From contig CAVXXT010000001.1 in NCBI GenBank assembly GCA_963765815.1, positions 372,001 to 436,000 on the forward strand: DNA of 64,000 nt, written 5' to 3'. This stretch comes from DATLNF01 sp963765815 (GTDB lineage: Bacteria > Actinomycetota > Actinomycetes > BP-191). The notes below the pieces were generated by a model that did no database searches, was not told the DNA's origin, and worked only from the letters and a program-made list of their open reading frames with translations. Positions 36,213 through 44,518 of this stretch are shown here, one piece after another; position 1 is the stretch's first letter; each line of letters opens with the position of its first letter. The position numbers and the translations under genes are program-made.

Positions 36213-37763
36213 CTAGTACGGCGGGCGCGAGAGCCCCTGGCACATCTCGCGGTACGACGACCGCCCCGGTGAGGTGGGCGCGTCGGCCGGCACGGTGTCG
36301 CCCTTGCGGAAGTAGCCGCCCTCCCACGGACCCCAGATCTTCTGGCGGCACCAGGAGTCGACCAGCATCCAGTCGCGCTCGTCGGACGGCCGCTTCGGCG
36401 CGGCAACCGCACCGGACAGCGGGCCCCAGAGTCGCGCCTGGAACTCCGCGGCCCACGCCTCGTCGCCCTTGATCTTCGCGCGGTAGCCGCCGTGGCCCTC
36501 CGAGAAGTACCGCTCGTCCGCGGTCTGCGGGATAGACGCGACCTCGAGCACCGGGTCGACGAAGCCGCCGTTGGACGGCGTCGCGCCCTCGAAGAGCCGG
36601 GTCCGCAGCTCGGTGACGGTCAGCTTGCCGTCGCGCAGCTCGCAGTCGGGGCGCGCGCGACCGCACCGCGCGGCGCCACGCGAGATCAGCCCGCGGTCCT
36701 GCACCCGGCTGCGGCCGGCCATCGCTCGCCGGGCGAAGTACAGCCCTCGGCCGTACTCGCCGGCGATGGTCGGCGTCGCGTTGGAGGTGCCACCGAAGAG
36801 CCCCTGCCCGGTCACGGTCTTCGCTCCGTACCCGCTCGGATAGCCAGAGCCCACGCCGGCGATGTCCGCGGGCTTGCCGCTGCCCGGGTAGTTGCGGTTG
36901 TTGCCGGGGTCGGTCGCGCCGACGGTGACGATCCAGTCGGGCCCTTCCTGCGACGACATCAAGGTCTGATTCGGCACGGCGAACAGGCTGCCGTGCCCAT
37001 TGCCGGCCGAGAACAGGATCGTCTGGCCGCGCTCGCTCGCGGCCTGCTGCAGGTCTGTCGTCGAGCCGGCGTAGAGCCGGTCGCGCTCGGCGGCGGAGTA
37101 GCCGTAGGAGTTGGTGATGACGTCGATCCACGGCTGGCTCATCGCCCAGTCGATCGCCGCCTCACCCTCCTCGACGCTCGCCTGGTTGATGTCGATGAAG
37201 AACAGCAGGCACTCCGGGCAGGTGCCGTGGATGTTGCCGACGCTCACGGTCGTCGTACCGGTGCCGTGGTCGCCGAGCGCGCCGTGGATCATTGTTCCCT
37301 TCGGCGTGTCCTCCGCCGCCCAGGCCATCGCCCCGATGATCTTCGTGCCGGGCACCCAGTAGACGTGCTGCTCCTTGGCGTTGCTCGGCTGGACCTTGTC
37401 CCACTTCTCGGCGTCCGCCTCGTTCAGGTCCGCGATCGACGCGCTGTCGTCGGCCTCGTCGAGCGTGAGCGGGAGCGTGTTGTAGCTCGCGAAGGCCGAC
37501 GGTCTAGGGAAGCCCGGCAGCCAGGTGTGCGGCGGCCGGCGAAGCGGCAGGTCGTCTGACCTGTCCATGTTCAGCGCCTGCGGCATCTTGGAGGCGAGGA
37601 AGTCCCAGTGGTAGGCCGAGATCCCGTAGTCGATGACTGCGACGACGACTGCGTCGTCCGGGCCGGTCTGCCGTGGCGCAGCATCGGCAGATTGCAACGG
37701 ACCGACGACTCCAGCGAGGAGCAGCGCGGCGAGCGCCGGGCGCAGGAAGCGGTGGGGCTGCAT
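36213..37763 (-). CDS. secreted S8 subtilisin-like serine peptidase, copy A
   Basis: A 516-residue secreted subtilase. Signal peptide: LRPALAALLLAGVVGPLQSADA with cleavage near residue 29. There is no separate propeptide domain: the catalytic Asp is at about 45 (AVIDYGIS), His at about 166 (DHGTGTTTVSVG), oxyanion Asn in SAGNG, and Ser at about 327 (GGTSNATP). The C-terminal 170 residues hold Cys pairs (ARCGRARPDCEL, DSWCRQKIWGPWEGGYF). It is the downstream member of a tandem pair with copy B. The start ATG 37763 is 32 bases from copy B's stop, probably one operon. Confidence 0.9.
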   Translation of the reverse strand: MQPHRFLRPALAALLLAGVVGPLQSADAAPRQTGPDDAVVVAVIDYGISAYHWDFLASKMPQALNMDRSDDLPLRRPPHTWLPGFPRPSAFASYNTLPLTLDEADDSASIADLNEADAEKWDKVQPSNAKEQHVYWVPGTKIIGAMAWAAEDTPKGTMIHGALGDHGTGTTTVSVGNIHGTCPECLLFFIDINQASVEEGEAAIDWAMSQPWIDVITNSYGYSAAERDRLYAGSTTDLQQAASERGQTILFSAGNGHGSLFAVPNQTLMSSQEGPDWIVTVGATDPGNNRNYPGSGKPADIAGVGSGYPSGYGAKTVTGQGLFGGTSNATPTIAGEYGRGLYFARRAMAGRSRVQDRGLISRGAARCGRARPDCELRDGKLTVTELRTRLFEGATPSNGGFVDPVLEVASIPQTADERYFSEGHGGYRAKIKGDEAWAAEFQARLWGPLSGAVAAPKRPSDERDWMLVDSWCRQKIWGPWEGGYFRKGDTVPADAPTSPGRSSYREMCQGLSRPPY

Positions 37764-37795
37764 GGGAGTCCTCGTGTTCGCAGGAAGTAGGCCGC

Positions 37796-39406
37796 CTACG
37801 GCCTCGGGGTCGAGGGAAGCTTGGTCAGCGCGTTGCACGCAACGGCGAGCGCCGTGCGCGTCGGCGCGGCCGGGTCGGGCGAGGGTAGCGGCGTCGTGGC
37901 CGCGTCCTTGTAGTAGCCGTCCTTCCACGCGCCGAAGATGTGCTGGCGGCACCACGAGTCGACGCGGAACCACGCCTCCTCGTCGGCCGGCCGCGGTACG
38001 ACGGCCGCCCGCCCGAGCACAGGGTCGAAGAACCGGTTGAACTCCGCGAGCCACAGCTCGTCGTCCTGCTTGAGCCGGGCGTAGTACGTCCCGTGGCCCT
38101 CGGCCGCGTAGTGCTCGTCGGCGACCCGGTCGACCGACGACGTGCCGGCCGGGGTCGTGCCGCCGCCCGTGGAGACCGCGCCCTTCAGCAGCCGGTCCCG
38201 CAGCTCGACCGCGGTCAGCTTGCCGTCGCGCACCTCGCAGTCACGACGGACGCGGCCGCAGGTCGCCTTGCCGACGCTGATGACCCCGTCCTTCTGGATC
38301 CGGCTCGGCCCGGCCATTGCCCGCCGCGCGAGGTAGAGCCCCCGTGAGTACGTGCCGGAGATGGTCGGGGCGGCGTTCGACGTACCGCTGAACTTCGAGC
38401 CGCCGCTCACGGTCGCCGAGTTGTACGCGCTCGGGTAGCCCGAGCCGATGCCGGCGACGTCGACCGGCTTGCCCGACCCGGAGTACTGCGACTTGTTCGA
38501 CGGGTGCGTCGCCCCGACCGTCACGACCCAGTCCGGCCCCTTCACCGACGACGTCAGCGTCGAGAACGGCACCGCGAAGGCGTTCTCGATGCCGTTGCCG
38601 GCCGAGAACACGATCGTCTGCCCGCGCTCGCTCGCGACCTTCTGCGGCTCCGTCTGCCCGCCGTAGAGGCCGTCGCGCACCGCGCCGTTCGGGACGGTCT
38701 GCAGCCCATAGGAGTTGCTCACGACGTCGATCCACGGCTGGCTCTCCGCCCACGCGAGCGCGTGCTCGGTGGCGGTCGTGTCCGCCGCGGTGATGTGCAC
38801 GATCAGGCACTCCGGGCAGGTCCCGTGGAAGTTGCCGACGGAGACGCTCGACGTACCCAGCCCGTGGCCGGTGTCGTAGATGTCGGTGTAGGTCCAGCCC
38901 ACCTCGGGCAGCGGGGCGGTCGTCGTGTCGAGGACCTCCGTGACCTGCTCGGTGTAGCCGAACGAGATCCCGCCGATCACCTTTGTGCCGGGGAACCAGT
39001 AGTAGTTGACGGACGCTGGGGTCGAGGCCTTGACCGCGGCCCACTTCGCCTCGTCCTTCGCCTTGAGGTCGGCGAGCTTCACCGAGTCGTCGTCCTGCTC
39101 CAGCGTCAGCTTCATCTCGGTGTAGCTGCCGAAGCTCTTGGGGCTCGGGAAGCCGGGCAGCCACTTGTCCGGCGACTGCGACAGCGGCAGGTCGTCGGAC
39201 CGGTCCTTGTTCGTCGCCTGCGGCATCTTCGACGCCAGGAAGTCCCAGTGGTACGGCGAGATCCCGCTGTCGATGACGGCGACGACGACCGCGTCCTTCG
39301 CCCCGGGCGAGACGGCCGCAGCGTCGGCGACGTGAAGCGGCACGATGACGGCGACGAGCGCGACCAGCGCGAGGGCAGGGCGGAACCGGGTCAGGGTGAT
39401 CTGCAT
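37796..39406 (-). CDS. secreted S8 subtilisin-like serine peptidase, copy B
   Basis: A 536-residue paralogue of copy A with the same layout. Signal peptide LALVALVAVIVPLHVADA; catalytic Asp about 46 (AVIDSGIS), His about 181 (GHGLGTSSVSVG), Ser about 343 (SGTSNAAP). Between Asp and His it has an insertion (TEQVTEVLDTTTAPLPEVGW) missing in copy A. The C-terminal Cys motifs (ATCGRVRRDCEV, DSWCRQHIFGAWKDGYYK) match copy A. The shared block YHWDFLASKMPQA right after the Asp looks family-specific. ATG 39406. The lack of a long propeptide suggests folding without a classical I9 chaperone. Confidence 0.9.
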   Translation of the reverse strand: MQITLTRFRPALALVALVAVIVPLHVADAAAVSPGAKDAVVVAVIDSGISPYHWDFLASKMPQATNKDRSDDLPLSQSPDKWLPGFPSPKSFGSYTEMKLTLEQDDDSVKLADLKAKDEAKWAAVKASTPASVNYYWFPGTKVIGGISFGYTEQVTEVLDTTTAPLPEVGWTYTDIYDTGHGLGTSSVSVGNFHGTCPECLIVHITAADTTATEHALAWAESQPWIDVVSNSYGLQTVPNGAVRDGLYGGQTEPQKVASERGQTIVFSAGNGIENAFAVPFSTLTSSVKGPDWVVTVGATHPSNKSQYSGSGKPVDVAGIGSGYPSAYNSATVSGGSKFSGTSNAAPTISGTYSRGLYLARRAMAGPSRIQKDGVISVGKATCGRVRRDCEVRDGKLTAVELRDRLLKGAVSTGGGTTPAGTSSVDRVADEHYAAEGHGTYYARLKQDDELWLAEFNRFFDPVLGRAAVVPRPADEEAWFRVDSWCRQHIFGAWKDGYYKDAATTPLPSPDPAAPTRTALAVACNALTKLPSTPRP

Positions 39407-39462
39407 GCGGAGCACTTCGCCTCGCGAGCGGCGTACTCCTGCCGCCCGGACTGTGAGCTCGG

Positions 39463-40470
39463 TCAGTCCTCGACGTCCTCGTGCGGCTTGGCCCAGCTGA
39501 CCCGCTCGGGGTAGCCCACCGCCGGCCGGGACACGTCGTCGAGCGCCTTGGTGATCTCCTCCGGCAGCGTGACCAGCTCCGAGGCCAGCGACGCGACCAG
39601 CTGGCTGGCGACCCGAGCGCCGACGATCGGCGCGACCACGCCGGGCCGGTCGCGCACCCAGGCCAGCGCCACGGCGACGGGGGAGACCGCCAACCCGTCC
39701 GCCGCCGTCAGCACCGCGTCGACCACGCGGGTCCGGTCGTCGTCGAGGTAGGGCTCGACGAAGCCGCTGAAGTCGGGGCTGGCCGCCCGGGAGTCCTTCG
39801 GGATCGTCCCGGTGCGGTACTTGCCGGACAGCACGCCGCGGCCGAGCGGGCTCCACGGCAGGATCCCGATCTCCGCGTCGAGCGCCGCCGGCACGACCTC
39901 GCGCTCGATGCCGCGCTGAAGCAGCGAGTACTCCATCTGCGCGCTGACGATCGGGGTGAGCCCGAACGCCCGCGAGTGCTCGCCTGCCCGCGCCAGCTGC
40001 CACCCGCTGAAGTTGCTGATGCCGACGTAGCGGACCCGCCCCGACGTCACCGCGCGGTCCATCGTGCTGAGCGTCTCGTCGAGCGGCGTGCTCGGGTCCC
40101 ACGCGTGGACCTGCCACAGGTCGACGTAGTCGGTGCCGAGCCGCTGCAGCGACGCGTCGAGCGCGGCGAGCAGGTGCCCGCGCGAGCTGCCCCGGTTCAT
40201 CGGCCCGCCGCCGCCCGTGCCGCCGAACGCCTTGGTCGCGATCAGCAGCTCCTCGCGCGCGCCCTCCTTGGCGATCAGCCGGCCGAGCACCCGCTCGCTC
40301 TCGCCGCCGACGTACACGTCCGCGGTGTCGACCAGCGTGCCGCCCGCGTCGCGGAACGCGCGCAGCTGAAGCGCGGCGTCCTCGTCGTCGGTGTCCTTGC
40401 CCCACGTCATGGTGCCGAGGGCGAGCCGCGAGACGATCAGGCCGCTGCGGCCGAGGTGGCGGTGCTTCAC
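39463..40470 (-). CDS. aldo/keto reductase
   Basis: A 335-residue NADP-dependent aldo/keto reductase of the Tas/YghZ-like group. The tetrad is visible: Asp 48 and Tyr 53 in VDTADVY, Lys about 80 in IATKAFGG, His in WQVHAWD. Later family motifs: YVGISNFSGWQL, LPWSPLGRGVLSGKY. GTG 40470 (KHRHLGRSGLIVSRLALG) is the normal start of the fold; the upstream frame to 40548 is unlikely to be coding. It is divergent from the LLM oxidoreductase. Confidence 0.92.
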   Translation of the reverse strand: MKHRHLGRSGLIVSRLALGTMTWGKDTDDEDAALQLRAFRDAGGTLVDTADVYVGGESERVLGRLIAKEGAREELLIATKAFGGTGGGGPMNRGSSRGHLLAALDASLQRLGTDYVDLWQVHAWDPSTPLDETLSTMDRAVTSGRVRYVGISNFSGWQLARAGEHSRAFGLTPIVSAQMEYSLLQRGIEREVVPAALDAEIGILPWSPLGRGVLSGKYRTGTIPKDSRAASPDFSGFVEPYLDDDRTRVVDAVLTAADGLAVSPVAVALAWVRDRPGVVAPIVGARVASQLVASLASELVTLPEEITKALDDVSRPAVGYPERVSWAKPHEDVED

Positions 40471-40591
40471 ACAGTCTCCCGACGAGCACAGGCTCCCGAC
40501 GTACAGGGCAGGGCAGGTGCCGCAGACGCTACCGCGACCGCTCAGCACCGCCGACTAGGCTCCCCGGCGTCGACAGATCAGGAGGCGCATC

Positions 40592-41650
40592 GTGCGGCTG
40601 GGACTCAACCTCGCCTACTGGAGCACCGCGGAGCAGGCGGGCGAGCTGCTCGCGCTGGCTCGAGAGGCCGACTCGCTCGGCTACTCCGTGGTCTGGACCG
40701 CCGAGGCCTACGGCTCCGACTGCGTCTCCACCCTGGCGTGGATCGCCGCGCAGACCGAGCGCGTCGACATCGGCTCGGCGATCTTCCAGATCCCCGCTCG
40801 CACCCCTGCGATGACCGCCATGACCGCCTCGTCGCTCGATGCGCTGTCCGGCGGCCGGTTCCGCCTCGGCCTCGGCGTATCCGGCCCGCAGGTCAGTGAG
40901 GGCTGGCACGGCGTCCGCTACGACAACCCGATCGGCCGCACCCGCGAGTACGTCGACATCGTGCAGATGGCGCTGCGCCGCGACCGCGTCGTCTACGACG
41001 GCAAGCACTTCACGCTGCCGCTGCCCGACGGCCCCGGCAAGCCGCTGAAGCTGATCGTGCACCCGGTCCGCGAGCACATCCCGGTCTACCTCGCCGCCGT
41101 CGGCCCCAAGAACCTCGAGCTCTGCGGCGAGATCGCCGACGGCTGGCTGGCCATCTTCTACTCGGCGAAGCACGCGGCAGAGCAGCTGGCTGCGGTCGAG
41201 AAGGGGGCGCGCACCGCCGGCAAGGACGGCCTCGCCGGCTTCGACGTCGTCCCCTCGATCCCGCTGTCCATCGGTCCCGACGTTGCGGCGTGCGCCGACC
41301 CGATCCGTCCCTACGCCGCGCTCTACGTCGGCGGCATGGGATCACGCGAGAAGAACTTCTACAACGCGCTCATGCGCCGCTACGGCTACGACGACGCGGC
41401 CCAGCAGATCCAGGACCTCTTCCTCGGCGGCGACAAGTGGGGCGCGATGGCCGCCGTACCCGTCGACTTCATCGACGAGACGTCGCTGCTCGGCCCGGTC
41501 GAGCGGATCGCCGAGCGGATGACCGAGTACGCCGAGTCCGGCGTCACCACCCTCGCGCTGAGCAACCCGCCGGGCATGGCGTTCGACCAGCAGATCGCCC
41601 AGCTCCGCCAGGCCGCGGAGGCGCTCGACAAGGCCGGCATCGGCGAGTGA
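40592..41650 (+). CDS. LLM class (probably F420-dependent) oxidoreductase
   Basis: A 352-residue luciferase-like TIM-barrel oxidoreductase of the actinobacterial F420 type: MRLGLNLAYW, SLGYSVVWTAEAYGSDCVSTLAWIA, GGRFRLGLGVSGPQVSEGWHG, PVYLAAVGPKNLELCGEIADGW. The substrate is unknown. GTG 40592 has AGGAGG upstream, and a TAGGCT -10 at 40556-40561. It precedes uppP by 13 bases, so the two may be co-transcribed. Confidence 0.9.
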   Translation: MRLGLNLAYWSTAEQAGELLALAREADSLGYSVVWTAEAYGSDCVSTLAWIAAQTERVDIGSAIFQIPARTPAMTAMTASSLDALSGGRFRLGLGVSGPQVSEGWHGVRYDNPIGRTREYVDIVQMALRRDRVVYDGKHFTLPLPDGPGKPLKLIVHPVREHIPVYLAAVGPKNLELCGEIADGWLAIFYSAKHAAEQLAAVEKGARTAGKDGLAGFDVVPSIPLSIGPDVAACADPIRPYAALYVGGMGSREKNFYNALMRRYGYDDAAQQIQDLFLGGDKWGAMAAVPVDFIDETSLLGPVERIAERMTEYAESGVTTLALSNPPGMAFDQQIAQLRQAAEALDKAGIGE

Positions 41651-41663
41651 GGCCGGTCCACAC

Positions 41664-42479
41664 GTGAACAGCGTTGAAGCGGTCGTTCTCGGCGTCGTCC
41701 AGGGCCTGACCGAGTTCCTCCCGGTCTCCTCGACCGCGCACCTGCGGATCGTGCCCGCGCTGCTGGGCTGGTCGGACCCGGGTGCCGCGTTCACCGCCGT
41801 GACCCAGCTCGGCACGACGCTCGCCGTCCTCATCTACTTCCGCCGCGACCTGCTGCGCATCGCTGTCACCTGGGCCCGCTCGCTCGTCCGGCCGGAGCTG
41901 CGCTCGTCCATCGACGCGCGGCTCGGCTGGTACATCGGGCTCGGCACCGTCCCGATCGGCATCGCCGGCCTCGCGTTCAAGGACCAGGTCGAGGGCGAGG
42001 CGCGCAACCTCTACCTGATCGGCGCCGCCCTCGTCGTGGTCGGCCTCGTCCTGCTGCTCGCTGACCGGCTCGGCCGCCGCGAGCGCCCCATCGACGCCAT
42101 CTCCGCCCGCGACGCCGCCGTCGTCGGCATCGCCCAGGCGGCCGCTCTCGTGCCCGGCGTCTCCCGCTCCGGCGCGACCATCTCCGCCGGCCTGTTCCGC
42201 GGCCTCGAGCGGCCCGCGGCCGCGCGCTACTCCTTCCTCCTCTCGATCCCGGCGATCGTGCTGAGCGGTCTGCTGGAGCTGTCGCACATCGGCGACGGCG
42301 ACGGGCCGGGCCCCGCGGCGACCGCCGTGGCGACCGTCATCGCCTTCGCCGTCGGGTACGCCGCGATCGCCTGGCTGCTGCGCTACCTCGCCACCCACTC
42401 CACCGGCGTCTTCGTCGCGTATCGCATCGCGCTCGGCCTGCTGGTCATCGCGCTCACTGCCACCGACGTGATCGCATGA
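41664..42479 (+). CDS. uppP: undecaprenyl-diphosphate phosphatase
   Basis: A 271-residue integral membrane enzyme (BacA/UppP) that recycles the cell-wall lipid carrier by removing a phosphate from undecaprenyl diphosphate. Both family motifs are present: VVQGLTEFLPVSSTAHL near the N-terminus and LVPGVSRSGATISAGL in the middle. About eight hydrophobic helices. GTG 41664 starts 13 bases after the LLM gene. Over-expression of this family gives bacitracin tolerance. Confidence 0.95.
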   Translation: MNSVEAVVLGVVQGLTEFLPVSSTAHLRIVPALLGWSDPGAAFTAVTQLGTTLAVLIYFRRDLLRIAVTWARSLVRPELRSSIDARLGWYIGLGTVPIGIAGLAFKDQVEGEARNLYLIGAALVVVGLVLLLADRLGRRERPIDAISARDAAVVGIAQAAALVPGVSRSGATISAGLFRGLERPAAARYSFLLSIPAIVLSGLLELSHIGDGDGPGPAATAVATVIAFAVGYAAIAWLLRYLATHSTGVFVAYRIALGLLVIALTATDVIA

Positions 42480-42486
42480 CCGGACG

Positions 42487-42492
42487 TAGGGT
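42487..42492 (+). promoter_or_regulatory. -10 box (TAGGGT), leaderless start of phosphatase gene
   Basis: TANNNT hexamer followed by six bases and ATG 42499; no ribosome site. Confidence 0.55.
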
Positions 42493-42498
42493 CGCGCC

Positions 42499-43182
42499 AT
42501 GACGACGGTGCTCCTCGTCCGGCACGGCCTCACCGCGATGACCGGCCCGGTCCTGGCCGGCTGGACGCCCGGTCTGCACCTCGACGACCGCGGCACCAAG
42601 CAGGCCGGCGAGCTCGCGGCACGCCTCGCCGGCGTGCCGCTCACCGCCGTCGTCTCCTCGCCGCTCGAGCGGTGCGTCGACACCGCGACCGCGATCCTCG
42701 GCGCGCGCGAGCTCACCCTCGAGGTCGACGACCGGCTGGGGGAGTGCCGCTACGGCGACTGGACCGGCGCGGAGCTGAAGAAGCTGGCCAAGGACCCGCT
42801 CTGGAAGGTCGTGCAGTCACACCCGTCTGCCGTCACGTTCCCCGGCGGCGAGGCGCTGCGCGCGGTGCAGGCCCGCGCGGTCGACGCCGTACGCGACTGG
42901 AACTCCCGCCTCGGCGACGAGGCGACCTGGGTCGCCTGCAGTCACGGTGACGTCATCAAGGCGGTCATCGCGGATGCGCTCGGCCTGCACCTCGACCAGT
43001 TCCAGCGGATCCAGGTCGACCCGTGCTCGGTCACCGTCATCCGCTACACCGCGCTGCGACCGTTCGTCGTTCGCGTCAACGACACCGGGGGCGGCGTCGC
43101 CGACCTGATGCCGCCGAAGAAGAAGGGCCGCCGCAAGGCCTCGTCCGACGCGCCGGTCGGCGGCGGCGCGGGCTCGGCATAG
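42499..43182 (+). CDS. histidine phosphatase family protein (MSMEG_4193-like phosphomutase)
   Basis: A 227-residue histidine phosphatase: LLVRHGLTAMTG holds the phospho-accepting His, SSPLERCVDTA and VACSHGDVIKAVIAD complete the site. The C-terminus is basic (PKKKGRRKASS). The conserved neighbourhood (DUF3090, SCO1664-type, mshC) marks it as the actinobacterial group named after MSMEG_4193. Its true substrate is not established. Confidence 0.9.
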   Translation: MTTVLLVRHGLTAMTGPVLAGWTPGLHLDDRGTKQAGELAARLAGVPLTAVVSSPLERCVDTATAILGARELTLEVDDRLGECRYGDWTGAELKKLAKDPLWKVVQSHPSAVTFPGGEALRAVQARAVDAVRDWNSRLGDEATWVACSHGDVIKAVIADALGLHLDQFQRIQVDPCSVTVIRYTALRPFVVRVNDTGGGVADLMPPKKKGRRKASSDAPVGGGAGSA

Positions 43183-43185
43183 GGT
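43180..43185 (+). promoter_or_regulatory. -10 box (TAGGGT), leaderless start of DUF3090 gene
   Basis: TANNNT hexamer that uses the upstream TAG stop, seven bases before ATG 43193. Confidence 0.5.
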
Positions 43186-43192
43186 CGACCCC

Positions 43193-43771
43193 ATGGCTCG
43201 CCAGATCTTCACCTTCGACCCGCCCGAGCGCTTCGTAGCGGGCACCGTCGGCCAGCCCGGCGAGCGCACCTTCTTCCTGCAGGCCCGTGGCGGCGGAGCG
43301 GTGATCAGCGTCGCGCTGGAGAAGATCCAGGTGAGCGTCCTCGCCGACAAGGTCGGCGAGCTGCTCGACGAGGTACGCCGGCGCGGTGGCGACGTCCCCG
43401 CAGTCGCCCCGCCGGGGAGCGAGGACGTCGCGCCGCTCGACCAGCCGATCCTCGAGGAGTTCCGCGTCGGCACCATGCGCCTCGCCTGGGACGGCGAGGA
43501 CGACGTCGTCATCATCGAGGCGCTCGCCCAGACCGGGACCGAGGACGCGGACGCCGACGACGGTGAGGACCACGGCACCGCCGACGACACCGAGGACGAC
43601 GCCGACGGCCCGGACATGCTCCGGGTCCGCATCACCGCCGGTGACGCGCGCGCCTTCGTGCAGCGCGCGGGCCGCGTCGTCGCGGCCGGCCGGCCGCCGT
43701 GCCCGCTGTGCGGTCTCCCGCTCGACCCCGAGGGTCACGTGTGCCCCCGTCAGAACGGCCACCGGCACTGA
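43193..43771 (+). CDS. DUF3090 family protein
   Basis: A 192-residue protein of the actinobacterial DUF3090 family: ARQIFTFDPPERFVAGTVGQPGERTFFLQA is the family start. An acidic stretch (about residues 118-142) precedes a conserved end with a CPLCGLPLDPEGHVCPRQ zinc-ribbon-like Cys/His cluster. Function is unknown; its constant pairing with the SCO1664-type gene suggests a shared pathway. ATG 43193 appears leaderless; the gene's end overlaps the next by about 30 bases. Confidence 0.93.
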   Translation: MARQIFTFDPPERFVAGTVGQPGERTFFLQARGGGAVISVALEKIQVSVLADKVGELLDEVRRRGGDVPAVAPPGSEDVAPLDQPILEEFRVGTMRLAWDGEDDVVIIEALAQTGTEDADADDGEDHGTADDTEDDADGPDMLRVRITAGDARAFVQRAGRVVAAGRPPCPLCGLPLDPEGHVCPRQNGHRH

Positions 43772-44496
43772 CCGAGCCGACGTCGGTGGACCTCGACCGC
43801 GCGCTCGCGCTGCTGCGGGACGGCGAGATGTCGATCGAGGCGCGCCTCGTCGACGCGTCCAACACGACCTTGTACTGCGCCGTCGAGGACGCCGACCTGC
43901 GCGCCGCCTGCGTCTACAAGCCGGTGCAGGGGGAGCGCCCGCTGTGGGACTTCCCGGACGGGACCCTCGCTCATCGTGAGGTGGCTGCCTATCTGGTGTC
44001 AGTTGCGATCGGCTGGGACGTCGTGCCGCCCACCGTCCTGCGCGACGGACCGCTCGGCCCGGGCATGGTGCAGCTCTGGATCGACGTCGACGAGGGCGTC
44101 GACCTCGGCGCGCTCGTGCACAGCGACCACCCGGGACTGCGCCGGATGGCGCTCTTCGACGCCGTCGTCAACAACGCCGACCGCAAGGGCGGGCACCTCC
44201 TTCCCGTCGACGGCGGGCATGTCTTCGGCGTCGACCACGGCGTCTGCTTCGCCGTCGAACCCAAGCTGCGCACCGTCCTGTGGGGCTGGCGCGGCAAGCG
44301 GCTGGACGAGGAGGAGGTCGCCGTCCTGACCGGGCTGCGACAGGACCTCACCGGGCCGCTCGGCGAAGCGCTGGTCGCCCTGCTCGAACCGGCCGAGGTG
44401 GTCGCGACGCTGCACCGCGTCGACGACCTGCTGCACCACGGGAAGTTCCCGCAGCCCAGCCTCGACTGGCCCGCCATCCCGTGGCCCCCGTTTTGA
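43741..44496 (+). CDS. SCO1664 family protein (PI3/4-kinase-like fold)
   Basis: About 251 residues. Family motifs: ACVYKPVQGERPLWDFP, LAHREVAAYLVS, ALFDAVVNNADRKGGHLL, VFGVDHGVCF. The NNADRKGGH and GVDHG segments resemble the catalytic loop and metal-binding loop of phosphatidylinositol-kinase/HipA-like kinases. Substrate unknown. GTG 43741 (31-base overlap with DUF3090) is taken; the true start may be up to 30 bases later, at a non-ATG codon before EPTSVDLDRAL. Confidence 0.85.
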   Translation: MPPSERPPALTEPTSVDLDRALALLRDGEMSIEARLVDASNTTLYCAVEDADLRAACVYKPVQGERPLWDFPDGTLAHREVAAYLVSVAIGWDVVPPTVLRDGPLGPGMVQLWIDVDEGVDLGALVHSDHPGLRRMALFDAVVNNADRKGGHLLPVDGGHVFGVDHGVCFAVEPKLRTVLWGWRGKRLDEEEVAVLTGLRQDLTGPLGEALVALLEPAEVVATLHRVDDLLHHGKFPQPSLDWPAIPWPPF

Positions 44497-44505
44497 TCTC
44501 GCGCT

Positions 44506-44511
44506 TAGGCT
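44506..44511 (+). promoter_or_regulatory. -10 box (TAGGCT), leaderless start of mshC
   Basis: TANNNT hexamer seven bases before ATG 44519 with no ribosome site. Confidence 0.5.
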
Positions 44512-44518
44512 TCGCGTC

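Noticed and set aside
37796..40489. 897-residue reading frame joining the aldo/keto reductase shadow to subtilase copy B
   Set aside because: The N-terminal 361 residues are an out-of-frame shadow of the reductase; a signal peptide marks the true start at 39406.
43699..43740. Earlier ATG start for the SCO1664-type gene
   Set aside because: It would add Arg/Pro-rich residues translated from within the zinc-ribbon end of DUF3090; family members start near the later GTG.
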